Origin: Prauserella muralis
GTDB lineage: Bacteria; Actinomycetota; Actinomycetes; Mycobacteriales; Pseudonocardiaceae
Direction of reading: 5' to 3'
Assembly (NCBI RefSeq): GCF_003202285.1
Contig: NZ_MASW01000006.1
Location: forward strand, 310,001 to 374,000
Length of the DNA stretch: 64,000 nucleotides
The translations under genes and the position numbers were made by a program. Position 1 is the stretch's first letter. Each line of letters opens with the position of its first letter. The notes beneath the pieces were generated by a model. The model saw only the letters and a list, made by a program, of their open reading frames with translations, made no database searches and was not told the DNA's origin. Positions 1 through 8,274 of the stretch are shown one piece after another.

Positions 1-112
1 TCACGGCCCGGATGCGCAACTCGGAATCGAGCAGCAGGTAGGGCGCCGACGTCATCCGGAAGGCCGCGTCGGCGCGCGACGACTCCAGTACCCGGAACTG
101 CCTGTTGGCCAC
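1..112 (-). CDS. N-terminal fragment of an unidentified protein (truncated by window edge)
   Basis: Reading leftward from a GTG at 112 there is an open frame to the window edge, giving 37 residues beginning VANRQFRVLESS and continuing through DAAFRMTSAPYLLDSELRIR. A GAGGA ribosome-binding sequence lies 8 nt before the GTG. The wording of the fragment (a short lead, then a segment like 'APYLLDSELRIRAV') resembles the start of PAS- or GAF-type sensory regulators, but too little is present to name it. It is divergent to nothing visible and runs in the same direction as the LacI gene upstream of it, from which it is separated by about 120 bases. Confidence 0.45.
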   Translation of the reverse strand, partial: MANRQFRVLESSRADAAFRMTSAPYLLLDSELRIRAV

Positions 113-232
113 GACCGCGCTCCTCACCCACCACCGGTCTCGTGACGGATCCGTGCCGTTATTCCCGTGTGGGGCGCCCGCGAAACCGGTGCCGGAACTT
201 CCGGGTCTCGTCCGGAGATCATCGGCATCGCC

Positions 233-1258
233 TCAATGCTGCGCGGGTGGCGCGGTGCTGTCCCGGACGACCAGCTCGGTCGCCAGCTCCACCCGCGGGC
301 TTTCGATCTGCTCGCCCCGGACCAGCCGCAGCACGGTACGCACGGCGAGCCTGCCCATGTCGGCCATCGGCTGGCGGACGGTGGTGAGCGGCGGCGACGA
401 CCAGCGGGCCTCGGGCAGGTCGTCGAAGCCCACCACGCTGACGTCGGCGGGAACGCGCAGGCCCTCCCTGCGCAGCGCCTCGTAGACGCCGAGTGCCATC
501 TGGTCGCTGGCGGCGAAGACCGCCGTGGGCCGCTCGGCAAGCGCGGCCAGCCGCCGCCCAGCGCGGAAGCCGGACTCGTAGTCGAATACTCCCTGCACCA
601 CCAGCTCGTCGGAGACCGTGAGCCCCGCGGTCTCGAGCCCGGCGCGGTAGCCGTCGAGGCGTGCTCTGCTGCACCACAGCTCGGGGCGTCCCGCCACGAA
701 GCCGATGCGCCGGTGCCCGAGCCCGGTCAGGTGCTCGGTGGCGCTGAGCCCGCCCGCCCAGTTGGTGGAGCCGATCGTGGGCACGGCCAGGTCGGGTACC
801 CCCGCCGGGTCCACCACCACGGCGGGCACGTGCAGCTCTTCCAGCTCGGAGTGCAGCGCGCTGTCGAGGTCGGTGGTGACGAGGATGGCGCCGTCGCTGG
901 CGCGCGAGCGGAGATTGTCCAGCCACTGCCGGGTGGAGCTGGCCCTGCGGTGGATGGCCGACACGACCGTGCCGGTGCCCTCCGCATGGGCGGCGTCCTC
1001 GACACCGCGGATGATCTCCACGGCCCACGGGCTGTCCAGGTCGTTGAACACCAGGTCGAGCAGGCCGATCCGGCCGCCGGGCTGGCCGCCGCCCCTGCGC
1101 CGGTAGCCGTGGCTGCGCAGCAGGGTCTCGATCCGCTCACGGGTCGCGGGAGCGACGTCGGCCCGCCCGTTGAGCACCCGCGACACCGTCGGCGCGGACA
1201 CCCCTGCTTCGGCGGCGATGGCCGAGATGGTCACGGCCCGAGGCGGGGTGTCGGCCAC
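233..1258 (-). CDS. LacI-family transcriptional regulator, probable xylan/cello-oligosaccharide repressor
   Basis: A 341-residue regulator of the LacI/GalR family. The helix-turn-helix occupies roughly residues 9-30 (ISAIAAEAGVSAPTVSRVLNG is the classical LacI DNA-reading segment) and is followed by a hinge and a periplasmic-binding-protein-like effector domain from about residue 60 to the end ([40 protein letters not shown]). The start is taken as GTG at 1258 because AGGAGGAG lies just upstream; a longer reading from 1306 adds 16 residues with no family match. It is divergent from a secreted GH10 xylanase 142 bases away, so by family logic it probably represses that gene and is released by a sugar product. 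The ligand cannot be read from the sequence. Confidence 0.9.
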   Translation of the reverse strand: MADTPPRAVTISAIAAEAGVSAPTVSRVLNGRADVAPATRERIETLLRSHGYRRRGGGQPGGRIGLLDLVFNDLDSPWAVEIIRGVEDAAHAEGTGTVVSAIHRRASSTRQWLDNLRSRASDGAILVTTDLDSALHSELEELHVPAVVVDPAGVPDLAVPTIGSTNWAGGLSATEHLTGLGHRRIGFVAGRPELWCSRARLDGYRAGLETAGLTVSDELVVQGVFDYESGFRAGRRLAALAERPTAVFAASDQMALGVYEALRREGLRVPADVSVVGFDDLPEARWSSPPLTTVRQPMADMGRLAVRTVLRLVRGEQIESPRVELATELVVRDSTAPPAQH

Positions 1259-1360
1259 AGCTCCTCCTTCGTTCCTGCTCAGCGTACGAAGCGCGCACGC
1301 AGGCACCGGGCTTGACCCTCGCCCGGCGACAGCCTAATGTCGCTCGGCACTGCATTCCGG

Positions 1361-1381
1361 AATTTTCCGGAAAAGTTTCGG
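1361..1381. promoter_or_regulatory. Candidate operator between the LacI gene and the xylanase
   Basis: Positions 1363-1374 are a perfect 12-base palindrome, TTTTCCGGAAAA, immediately followed by GTTTCGG. Read on the minus strand, the overlapping stretch is CCGAAACTTTTCCGG, close to the CGAAA-N-TTTCG element described upstream of actinomycete xylanase genes. It lies about 20-40 bases before the xylanase start, in an AT-richer patch of an otherwise GC-rich spacer, which is where a repressor would block transcription. The assignment to the neighbouring LacI protein is inference. Confidence 0.45.
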
Positions 1382-1400
1382 ACAGAACTGGGAGACCCCG

Positions 1401-2579
1401 ATGAAGCCGGTCCGCCTCGTCCGTCTTGCCACCGCCCCACTCCTCGCCGCCGCACTGTCCGTCCCGCTGGCCGCGCAGGCGGCCGCCGCGGCACCGCCCC
1501 AACAGCACTCCGCCGCCCCCGCCACGCACGCCCACCACGGCAAGCCCGGCACGCTGCGCGCGGCCGCCCCCGAGGGCTTCGTCATCGGCTCGGCGGTCGC
1601 AGGCGGCGGCCACCACCTGGAACAGCCCTACCCCGACCCGTTCACCTCCGACCGCCCCTACCGCAAGCAGCTGGCCAGGGAGTTCAGCTCGGTCTCGCCC
1701 GAGAACCAGATGAAGTGGGAGTACATCCACCCGGAACGCGACCGGTACGACTTCGCCATGGCCGACAGGATCGTGGCTTTCGCCGAGCGCAACCGTCAGG
1801 CCGTCCGCGGGCACACGCTGCTGTGGCACAGCCAGAACCCGGCCTGGCTCGAGGAGGGCGGCTTCTCGCCTGCCGAGCTGCGGGAGATCCTGCGTGAGCA
1901 CATCACCACCGTCGTCGGCCGCTACGCCGGCCGCGTGCAGCAGTGGGACGTCGCCAACGAGGTCTTCGACGACACGGGCGCGCTGCGCACGCGGGACAAC
2001 ATCTGGCTGCGGGAACTCGGGCCGGGCATCATCGCCGACGCGTTCCGCTGGGCACACGAGGCCGACCCGTCGGCCGAGCTGTTCCTCAACGACTACAACG
2101 TCGAGGACATCGGCGCCAAGAGCGACGCCTACTACGCGCTGGTGCAGGACCTGCTGGCCCAGGGCGTGCCGGTGCACGGCTTCTCCGCGCAGGCGCACCT
2201 GAGCACCGAGTACCCCTTCCCCTCGGGCCTGGAGGACAACCTGCGCCGGTTCGCCGAGCTCGGCCTCGCCACGGCCATCACCGAACTCGACGTGCGGATG
2301 AACCTGCCGGAGAGCGGAGTTCCCACGCGGGCGCAGCTCGCCGAGCAGGCCCGCTACTACCGGCAGGCGCTCACCGCCTGCCTGAACGTCACCGGCTGCG
2401 ACTCGTTCACCATCTGGGGCTTCACCGACAAGTACTCGTGGGTGCCGGTGTTCTTCTCCGGCCAGGGCGCGGCCACCGTCATGTGGGACGACTTCACGCG
2501 CAAGCCCGCCTACCACGCGCTGCGCTCGGCACTGGCCGAGGCCGCCCGCGACGACCGCTGCCACCGGCGGCACGGGTAG
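1401..2579 (+). CDS. Secreted GH10 endo-1,4-beta-xylanase
   Basis: A 392-residue glycoside hydrolase family 10 enzyme that cuts internal beta-1,4 bonds of xylan outside the cell. Residues 1 to about 30 are a signal peptide (MKPVRLVRL charged start, Ala-rich hydrophobic core, AQA cleavage region). The catalytic domain fills the rest: SPENQMKWE near residue 105, RGHTLLWHSQNP near 135, the acid/base glutamate in WDVANEV (Glu187) and the nucleophile in AITELDV (Glu295). There is no carbohydrate-binding module, so this is a single-domain xylanase. GGGAG precedes the ATG by 8 bases. It is divergent from a LacI regulator and ends before a strong terminator hairpin. The family call is secure; exact substrate preference is inferred. 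Confidence 0.95.
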   Translation: MKPVRLVRLATAPLLAAALSVPLAAQAAAAAPPQQHSAAPATHAHHGKPGTLRAAAPEGFVIGSAVAGGGHHLEQPYPDPFTSDRPYRKQLAREFSSVSPENQMKWEYIHPERDRYDFAMADRIVAFAERNRQAVRGHTLLWHSQNPAWLEEGGFSPAELREILREHITTVVGRYAGRVQQWDVANEVFDDTGALRTRDNIWLRELGPGIIADAFRWAHEADPSAELFLNDYNVEDIGAKSDAYYALVQDLLAQGVPVHGFSAQAHLSTEYPFPSGLEDNLRRFAELGLATAITELDVRMNLPESGVPTRAQLAEQARYYRQALTACLNVTGCDSFTIWGFTDKYSWVPVFFSGQGAATVMWDDFTRKPAYHALRSALAEAARDDRCHRRHG

Positions 2580-2644
2580 CGGTCCGGGCACTCTCCGGTG
2601 AAGGATCCCCTCGCCGGATCCCCGTCCTTACCCCCTCACCGGCA

Positions 2645-2686
2645 GCACCGCCTGTGCGTGCGACGCCCCGCACGCGCAGGCGGTGC
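2645..2686. terminator. Bidirectional terminator hairpin after the xylanase gene
   Basis: Arms 2645-2662 and 2669-2686 pair over 18 bases with a single G-T wobble and a 6-base loop (ACGCCC). It lies between the xylanase stop and the convergent small gene at 2735-2992, so it can serve both. No U-tract is present, as is usual in actinobacteria. Confidence 0.7.
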
Positions 2687-2734
2687 GTTGTCCGCTGTGG
2701 ACGGCGACACCGCAGGCCCGGCACAGGTCCGGGC

Positions 2735-2992
2735 TCAGGCCTCCTCGTCGTCGTGCGGGGACGCGATGCCGTCCTGCTCGCCGAAGCCGTAACCGTCGGC
2801 GTGCCCGTTGCTCGTCGCGGCCTGGTGGTCGGCGTGGTCGTCGAGCTGCTCGCCCACCTCGATCAGCGACGCCGCGAGCTCGTGCTGCCTCGGCACCGTC
2901 AGCTCGCCCCTCCGCAACGCCTCGATGCCCTCGTCGAGGTCGTTGCGCAGCGCCGCCAGCGCCGCCAGCATGGCCCGGGTGTCCTCGTTCAT
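2735..2992 (-). CDS. Small acidic hypothetical protein
   Basis: An 85-residue acidic protein starting MNEDTRAMLAALAALRNDLDEG. The first 55 residues are predicted helical with heptad-like leucine spacing (LAALAALRNDL, LIEVGEQLDDH), suggesting a short coiled coil; the C-terminal third is hydrophilic, rich in Gly, His and Asp, and probably disordered (DGYGFGEQDG, HDDEEA). No signal peptide or membrane segment is seen. I do not recognise a family. It is convergent with the xylanase across a shared terminator and divergent from the liv operon, whose AT-richer promoter region (2993-3191) lies upstream of it. Confidence 0.55.
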   Translation of the reverse strand: MNEDTRAMLAALAALRNDLDEGIEALRRGELTVPRQHELAASLIEVGEQLDDHADHQAATSNGHADGYGFGEQDGIASPHDDEEA

Positions 2993-3149
2993 GATCGATG
3001 CGCCTCCCCACTCCTTCGTCGTCGGCCGAACGGGCTACGTAGGCAGACGAACGGACCAAATGGCTATGACGCGCAGTTCGACAACACCATTGTGGTGGCG
3101 GTTCTGGTAACAATCACGCACATCGATAGGGCTCAGCCAGACGTGTGCT

Positions 3150-3155
3150 TACACT
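3150..3155 (+). promoter_or_regulatory. Possible -10 box of the liv operon
   Basis: TACACT lies about 37 bases before the livH start in the AT-richest stretch of this spacer. No convincing -35 is visible at 16-18 bases, so the call is tentative. Confidence 0.25.
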
Positions 3156-3191
3156 GACCGACTAAAGATCGACCCGGCGCGCGAGGTGACT

Positions 3192-4187
3192 GTGCGTGTT
3201 TCCCGAATGCTGGTGCCAGTGTTCGCTCTGCTGCTCATGGCACTGGCACCGGCCAGTGCCATGGCACAGAGTAACGAGGTGCCACGCGGCCCGACGTTTC
3301 TCGACCGCGCGCTCCAGGTGCTCGTGGACGGCATCCAGTTCGGCTCGATCATCGCGATCACCGCGGTCGGCCTCTCGCTCGTCTTCGGCACCACCCACCT
3401 GATCAACTTCGCTCACGGTGAGCTGGTCACCATCGGCGCCGTGGTCGCGTTCTTCCTCAACGTCGCCGCGTCCGGCCCCGGCTGGCACCTGATCCCCGCG
3501 GCGCTGGTCGCGATCGCCGCGGGCGCGCTGCTCGGCGGGCTGATCGAGCGAGGCATCTGGCGGCCGTTGCGCAAGCGCGGCACGGGCATGATCAACCTGT
3601 TCATCATCACGATCGGGTTCTCGCTGCTGTTGCGCCACGTCGTGCTCGTCTTCTACGGCACGCGGCCGCAGTCCTATCGCGAGTACGACATCCAGCAGGC
3701 GATCGACCTCGGCCCGGTGGGCATCACGCCGCGGGACCTGACGATCGTCGTGCTGTCGGTGCTGGTGCTGCTGGGCGTGGCCTTCATGCTGCAGAAGACC
3801 CGCATCGGCACGGCGATCAGGGCGGTGTCGGCCAACCGCGACCTCGCGGAGGCCTCCGGCATCGACGTCAACCGGGTCGTGCTCGTGGTGTGGGTGCTCG
3901 GCGGCGGGCTCGCCGCGCTGGGCGGCGTCTTCTTCGGCCTGACCGAAATCATCACCTGGGACATGGGATTCCGGCTGTTGCTGCTGATGTTCGCCGGCAT
4001 CATCCTCGGCGGGCTCGGCTCGGCCTACGGCGCGATGGTCGGCAGTTTCGTCATCGGCATCGTCGCGCAGGTGTCGACGCTGTGGTTCCCCATCGACCTG
4101 CAGAACGCCTGGGCGCTGCTGGCGCTCATCGTGGTTCTGCTGATCCGTCCACAAGGCATTCTCGGCCAGCGGGAACGCGTGGGCTAG
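3192..4187 (+). CDS. livH: Branched-chain amino acid type ABC permease LivH
   Basis: A 331-residue inner-membrane permease of the LivH/UrtB family, one of two channel subunits of a high-affinity importer for branched-chain amino acids or related amides. The diagnostic segment GIQFGSIIAITAVGLSLVFG followed by HLINFAHGE lies near residues 45-75 and eight or more hydrophobic helices follow. Unusually the family core is preceded by a cleavable-looking signal sequence (MLVPVFALLLMALAPASAMAQ). GTG at 3192 is chosen because GAGG sits 5 bases upstream; GTG at 3186 is an alternative. It heads a tightly packed operon livH-livM-livG-livF with a 13-base gap to livM. The transported substrate is inferred from family only; urea or other amides remain possible. 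Confidence 0.9.
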   Translation: MRVSRMLVPVFALLLMALAPASAMAQSNEVPRGPTFLDRALQVLVDGIQFGSIIAITAVGLSLVFGTTHLINFAHGELVTIGAVVAFFLNVAASGPGWHLIPAALVAIAAGALLGGLIERGIWRPLRKRGTGMINLFIITIGFSLLLRHVVLVFYGTRPQSYREYDIQQAIDLGPVGITPRDLTIVVLSVLVLLGVAFMLQKTRIGTAIRAVSANRDLAEASGIDVNRVVLVVWVLGGGLAALGGVFFGLTEIITWDMGFRLLLLMFAGIILGGLGSAYGAMVGSFVIGIVAQVSTLWFPIDLQNAWALLALIVVLLIRPQGILGQRERVG

Positions 4188-4200
4188 GCGGGTATAGACA

Positions 4201-5193
4201 ATGGACTGGGAAGTCATCCTCTCCGACGCGGTGCGTTCCGGCATCGGTCCGGTGGCCGCCGCCTACGCGCTCGCCGCCATCGGGCTCAACATCCACTTCG
4301 GTTACACGGGCCTGCTGAACTTCGGGCAGGTCGCGTTCATGCTCGTCGGCGCCTACGGCGTGGCCGTCTCGGTGTCGACGTTCGGGCTGTCGCTGTGGGT
4401 GGGCGTGCTGATCGGCCTGGCCTGCTCGGTGGTACTGGCCCTGTTGCTCGGCCTGCCGACGCTGCGGCTGCGTGCCGAGTACCTGGCGATATCCACGATC
4501 GCGGCCGGTGAGATCCTGCGCCTGTTCTACCGGTCCAGCTGGGCGGAGCCGGTGACCGGCGGCGTCTTCGGCCTGCAGCAGTTCGCCGACGAGTTCTACG
4601 ACATCAATCCGGTGCCCCGCGACCGGTACGGCTTCTGGCTCATCAAGTACAGCTCCCAGGACCTGTGGGCGCTGCTCATCGCCTGGGGCCTGGTACTGCT
4701 CATCACCGTGCTCGTCGCACTCCTGGTGCACAGCCCGTGGGGCCGGGTGCTGCGTTCCATCCGCGAGGACGAGGACGCGGCCCGCAGCCTCGGCAAGAGC
4801 GTGTACTCCTACAAGATGCAGAGCCTCGTGCTCGGCGGCGCCATCGGCTCCGTCGGCGGCATGATACTCGCGATCGACACCCAGTCGGTGAACCCGGACA
4901 GCTACGACCCGGTGGTGACCTTCTTCCTCTACACGCTGCTCGTGCTGGGCGGCGCGGGACGCGTGCTGGGACCCATCGTCGGCGCGATCCTGTTCTGGAT
5001 GATCCTGACGTTCTTCGACAGCGCACTGCGCCAGGCCATCGGAGCCGGGGTCATCCCGCAGGACGTCATCAGCGCCCCCGAGGTGGGCGCGGTGCGCCTC
5101 GCGCTCGTGGGCCTCGGACTGATGCTGCTCATGATCTTCCGGCCGCAAGGGATACTGGGCAGCCGGAGGGAGATGATGCTCGATGTCCGTTGA
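4201..5193 (+). CDS. livM: Branched-chain amino acid type ABC permease LivM
   Basis: A 330-residue permease of the LivM/UrtC family that pairs with LivH to form the translocation channel. The family hallmark GLNIHFGYTGLLNFGQVAFM lies near residues 28-50, and the EAA-like cytoplasmic loop LRSIREDEDAARSLGKSVYSYK near 185-205 contacts the ATPases. About nine hydrophobic segments are visible. Its last codons overlap the start of livG by 11 bases, indicating translational coupling. Start ATG at 4201 gives MDWEVILSDAV, a normal LivM start. Confidence 0.92.
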   Translation: MDWEVILSDAVRSGIGPVAAAYALAAIGLNIHFGYTGLLNFGQVAFMLVGAYGVAVSVSTFGLSLWVGVLIGLACSVVLALLLGLPTLRLRAEYLAISTIAAGEILRLFYRSSWAEPVTGGVFGLQQFADEFYDINPVPRDRYGFWLIKYSSQDLWALLIAWGLVLLITVLVALLVHSPWGRVLRSIREDEDAARSLGKSVYSYKMQSLVLGGAIGSVGGMILAIDTQSVNPDSYDPVVTFFLYTLLVLGGAGRVLGPIVGAILFWMILTFFDSALRQAIGAGVIPQDVISAPEVGAVRLALVGLGLMLLMIFRPQGILGSRREMMLDVR

Positions 5194-6031
5194 CCTCTCG
5201 GCGGTTGCCGCCGAGCCCGGCGCGGCCAAACCGGATCCGCTGCTCGTGGTGGACGGCGTGAGCCGGTCGTTCGGCGGGCTCACCGCCGTGCACGTGGAGC
5301 ATCTGGAGATCCAGCGCGGCACCATCACCTCGCTGATCGGACCCAACGGGGCAGGCAAGAGCACCCTGTTCAACGTGCTCAGCGGGTTCGACAAGGCCGA
5401 CTCCGGCACCTGGACGTTCGACGGCAGGCCCGCCACCGGGCGCGCGGCGCATCGCATGGCGCGCCGAGGTCTCGTGCGGACCTTCCAGCTCACCAAGACG
5501 CTGTCGAAGATGACGGTCCTCGACAACATGAAGCTGGCGGCCACCGGCCAGCGCGGCGAGCAGGTCCTGCCCGCACTGCTGCCGCCGCTGTGGCGCAGGC
5601 AGGAGAAGGAGATCACCGGCAGGGCCGACGAACTGCTGGAGCGGTTCCGGCTCGCGCACATGCGCGACGAATACGCGGGCACGCTCTCCGGCGGTCAGCG
5701 CAAGCTCCTGGAGATGGCCCGCGCACTGATGGTGCGCCCGACGATGATCATGCTCGACGAGCCGATGGCCGGGGTCAACCCGGCGCTGACCCAGTCACTG
5801 CTCGGGCACATCACGGACCTGCGCGACGAGGGCATGACGGTCTGCTTCGTCGAGCACGACATGGACGTCGTGATGGGCATCAGCGACTGGGTGGTGTGCC
5901 TGGCGGAGGGCCGGATCGTGGCCGAGGGGCCACCGTCGTCCGTCGCGAAGAACCCCGCCGTGATCGACGCCTACCTCGGCAAGCAGCACGACGATCCCGA
6001 AGCGAGGGGCGACGATGAACCAGCCGAATGA
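5183..6031 (+). CDS. livG: Branched-chain amino acid type ABC ATPase LivG
   Basis: A 282-residue ABC ATPase powering the liv importer. Walker A is GPNGAGKST near residue 54, the ABC signature is LSGGQRKLLE near 170, Walker B is MIMLDEPMAGV near 190 and the switch His is in FVEHDMDVV near 220. The extended loop between Walker A and the signature (RTFQLTKTLSKMTVLDN) is typical of LivG rather than LivF. GGAGGG precedes the ATG. Start overlaps livM by 11 bases and its end overlaps livF by 17 bases. Confidence 0.93.
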   Translation: MSVDLSAVAAEPGAAKPDPLLVVDGVSRSFGGLTAVHVEHLEIQRGTITSLIGPNGAGKSTLFNVLSGFDKADSGTWTFDGRPATGRAAHRMARRGLVRTFQLTKTLSKMTVLDNMKLAATGQRGEQVLPALLPPLWRRQEKEITGRADELLERFRLAHMRDEYAGTLSGGQRKLLEMARALMVRPTMIMLDEPMAGVNPALTQSLLGHITDLRDEGMTVCFVEHDMDVVMGISDWVVCLAEGRIVAEGPPSSVAKNPAVIDAYLGKQHDDPEARGDDEPAE

Positions 6032-6761
6032 GCCCGGGGAGCCGATCCTCGTCGCCGACGACATCTTCGCGGGCTATGTGTCCGGAGTGGACATCCTTTG
6101 TGGTGCCGGACTCGTGCTCGGCCCCGGCGAGCTGGTGGGTGTGATCGGCCCCAACGGCGCGGGCAAGTCCACCCTCGTCAAGGCGGTCTTCGGGTTGCTG
6201 CACGTACGCAGCGGTTCGGTGCGGCTGCGCGGCGAGGACGTCACCAACCGCCCCGCACACGACCTCGTCTCGAGAGGCATCGGCTACGTCCCGCAGCGGC
6301 AGAACGTCTTCCCCACGCTCACGGTGGAGGAGAACCTGCGGATGGGGACCTACCTGCGCCCCAAGGCGTTCGCCGAACGCGTCACGGCGGTCGAGGAGCT
6401 GTTCCCGCTGCTGGCCCAGCGCAGGAGCCAGAAGGCGAGCTCGATGTCCGGCGGTGAGCGGCAGATGCTCGCCATGGGCAGGGCCCTGATGATGCAGCCC
6501 GAGGTGCTGCTGCTGGACGAGCCCTCCGCAGGGCTGTCGCCGATCTACCAGGACCAGGTGTTCGAGCGGGTCAAGCAGATCAACGGCACCGGCGTCGCGA
6601 TTCTGATGGTGGAGCAGAACGCCCGCCGCTGCCTGCAGATCTGCGACCGCGGCTACGTGCTCGACCAGGGCAAGAACGCCTACACGGGCACGGGCAGGGA
6701 CCTGCTGCACGACGAGAAGGTCATCGAGCTGTACCTGGGCACCCTGGCCCGCGCCCGCTGA
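6015..6761 (+). CDS. livF: Branched-chain amino acid type ABC ATPase LivF
   Basis: A 248-residue ABC ATPase, the second nucleotide-binding subunit of the importer. Walker A GPNGAGKST is near residue 46, the Q-loop segment VPQRQNVFPTLTVEENL near 95, signature MSGGERQMLAMG near 145, Walker B LLLDEPSAGLSP near 170 and switch region MVEQNARRCL near 200. It is shorter than LivG, as is usual. Last gene of the plus-strand operon; a strong hairpin 23 bases after the stop separates it from the convergent livK. Confidence 0.93.
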   Translation: MNQPNEPGEPILVADDIFAGYVSGVDILCGAGLVLGPGELVGVIGPNGAGKSTLVKAVFGLLHVRSGSVRLRGEDVTNRPAHDLVSRGIGYVPQRQNVFPTLTVEENLRMGTYLRPKAFAERVTAVEELFPLLAQRRSQKASSMSGGERQMLAMGRALMMQPEVLLLDEPSAGLSPIYQDQVFERVKQINGTGVAILMVEQNARRCLQICDRGYVLDQGKNAYTGTGRDLLHDEKVIELYLGTLARAR

Positions 6762-6783
6762 GCGTGCGCGCCTTCGGAGCGGA

Positions 6784-6816
6784 ACAGCGGAGGGGCGCCG
6801 GGCGCCCCTCCGCTGT
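6784..6816. terminator. Bidirectional terminator between livF and livK
   Basis: A perfect 16-base inverted repeat (6784-6799 with 6801-6816, arms beginning ACAGCGGAGG) with a single base between the arms. It is placed exactly between the convergent livF and livK stops and should end both transcripts. Confidence 0.75.
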
Positions 6817-6833
6817 CGGTGTGGGTGCCGCCG

Positions 6834-8099
6834 TTACGGCGCGCCCGTGCTCTGCTCGGTGCGCAGGGTCTCCAGCTTGCCCTGCTGGTTGTAGCCGTAG
6901 ACCTCGATCGTGGCCTGGCCCGGCTCACCGGCCTCGACGAAGTCGAGCGGACCGCTCACGCCGTCGTAGTCGATGTCGGTGCCCTGGTCGAGCAGCTTCT
7001 TGCAGTCGGCGAACGACGTGCACTTCTCGCCGTCCTTGGTGATGCCGTTGATCTCCGGGGCGAACGTCGCCGGGTCGTCCGACTTGGCCTTCTCCGCGGC
7101 CAGCGCGATGGAGACCACGCAGTCGTAGACCTGCGGCGCGAACTGCAGTTCCTGCAGGTCCGGCGCGAACTCCTTGAGCCGCTTGACGTAGTCGGGGTTG
7201 TCGGCCGACGCGGGCGCGGTGCCCTTCATCCCCGCGATCACGGCCGGGTTGTTCGGCGACACGAGTGACGCCAGTTCCTCACTGCGCAGGCCGTCGGCGC
7301 CGTAGACGCCGATCTGCTGCGGGCCGGCACCGGCCTCGATCATGGACTGCATGATCTGGGTGCCCTCTTCGAAGGCGATCACGACGGCCGCATCCGGCCT
7401 CGAGTTCTTGACCTGCTGGGCGACCTGGTCGAAGTTGGTCGCCTCGGGGTCGTAGGTCTGGTCGAGGACCACGGTCGCGCCGTCGGCCTCGAGCGCCTTC
7501 TTCGTCGCCTCCATGAGCCCACGGCCGTAGTCGTCGGCACGCGCGACGATGGCGACGCGGTTGTGGTTGTCCTCCCTGACGACCTTGGCGAGCACCGGCC
7601 CCTGCAGGGCGTCGCTCGGTGCCGTCCGGAAGTAGAACCCGCCGTCGTCGTAGTCGGTGAACGTCGGGGCCGTGTTCGAGCCGGAGCACTGCACGACACC
7701 CGCACCGGTCACACTGTCGATGAAGGCCAGCGACATGCCGGAGGCCGCGGCGCCGATGATGGCGTCCACGCCCGCGGAGAGCACCCGGTCGGCCGCCTGG
7801 ATGGCCTGTGCCTCCTGACCACCCTCGTCGGAGCCGACGATGTCGGGGATCTGCTGCCCCAGGACACCGCCCGCGTCGTTGATGGTCTTGATGGCGAACT
7901 TCGCAGACTGGATCTGCGGTGGCCCCAGGAAGGCAAGCTGGCCGGTCTCCGGCAGCACGTAGCCCAGGTTGAGCACGCCGTCTCCGTCACCGCCGCCGTC
8001 ACCCCCGCCGCCACCGTCGTCGCCCCCACCGCATGCCGTGACCACCAGTGCCGTAGCGCTCAGGAAGATCGCGGACCGCCAAAGAATTGACGCTCGCAT
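6834..8099 (-). CDS. livK: Branched-chain amino acid type substrate-binding lipoprotein LivK
   Basis: A 421-residue extracellular solute-binding lipoprotein (Peripla_BP_6 type), the ligand receptor for the adjacent LivHMGF. The N-terminus is a lipoprotein signal with lipobox VVTAC (Cys23), then a very Gly/Asp-rich linker (GGGDDGGGGGDGGGDGDG), then the binding fold starting NLGYVLPETGQLAF. Later landmarks are GSDEGGQEAQAIQAADRVLS, GAAASGMSLAF and NSRPDAAVVIAF. Start is ATG at 8099, preceded by GGAAGGA; a longer reading from 8288 has no family match. It is convergent with the liv operon rather than part of it, so receptor and channel are transcribed separately. Confidence 0.9.
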   Translation of the reverse strand: MRASILWRSAIFLSATALVVTACGGGDDGGGGGDGGGDGDGVLNLGYVLPETGQLAFLGPPQIQSAKFAIKTINDAGGVLGQQIPDIVGSDEGGQEAQAIQAADRVLSAGVDAIIGAAASGMSLAFIDSVTGAGVVQCSGSNTAPTFTDYDDGGFYFRTAPSDALQGPVLAKVVREDNHNRVAIVARADDYGRGLMEATKKALEADGATVVLDQTYDPEATNFDQVAQQVKNSRPDAAVVIAFEEGTQIMQSMIEAGAGPQQIGVYGADGLRSEELASLVSPNNPAVIAGMKGTAPASADNPDYVKRLKEFAPDLQELQFAPQVYDCVVSIALAAEKAKSDDPATFAPEINGITKDGEKCTSFADCKKLLDQGTDIDYDGVSGPLDFVEAGEPGQATIEVYGYNQQGKLETLRTEQSTGAP

Positions 8100-8195
8100 T
8101 CCTTCCGCCTCCCGTCGTTGCCGAGAAATGAGACTTGAGAGACTAGATCCACATGCGCACCGCGTGAACAATGAATGTCCGATTGATATGACGAC

Positions 8196-8222
8196 TTGAC
8201 TCTCCTGGGGGCCTGGTAATAC
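8196..8222 (+). promoter_or_regulatory. Possible sigma-70-type promoter for the small membrane protein gene
   Basis: TTGACT (8196-8201) and TAATAC (8217-8222) are separated by 15 bases, slightly short of the optimum. They lie about 50 bases before the ATG at 8275 in the livK/small-gene divergent spacer. Confidence 0.35.
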
Positions 8223-8274
8223 AGGGAGTAGCGTGGACCCCACTGCACGCAAGCACAGGCGGGAGGAAGCGGGT

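Noticed and set aside
2628-3113. Cys-containing frame (CRACG, CACGA) near the xylanase terminator
   Set aside because: The cysteines come from the arms of the terminator hairpin; frame lacks a start signal and overlaps the better-supported 85-residue gene.
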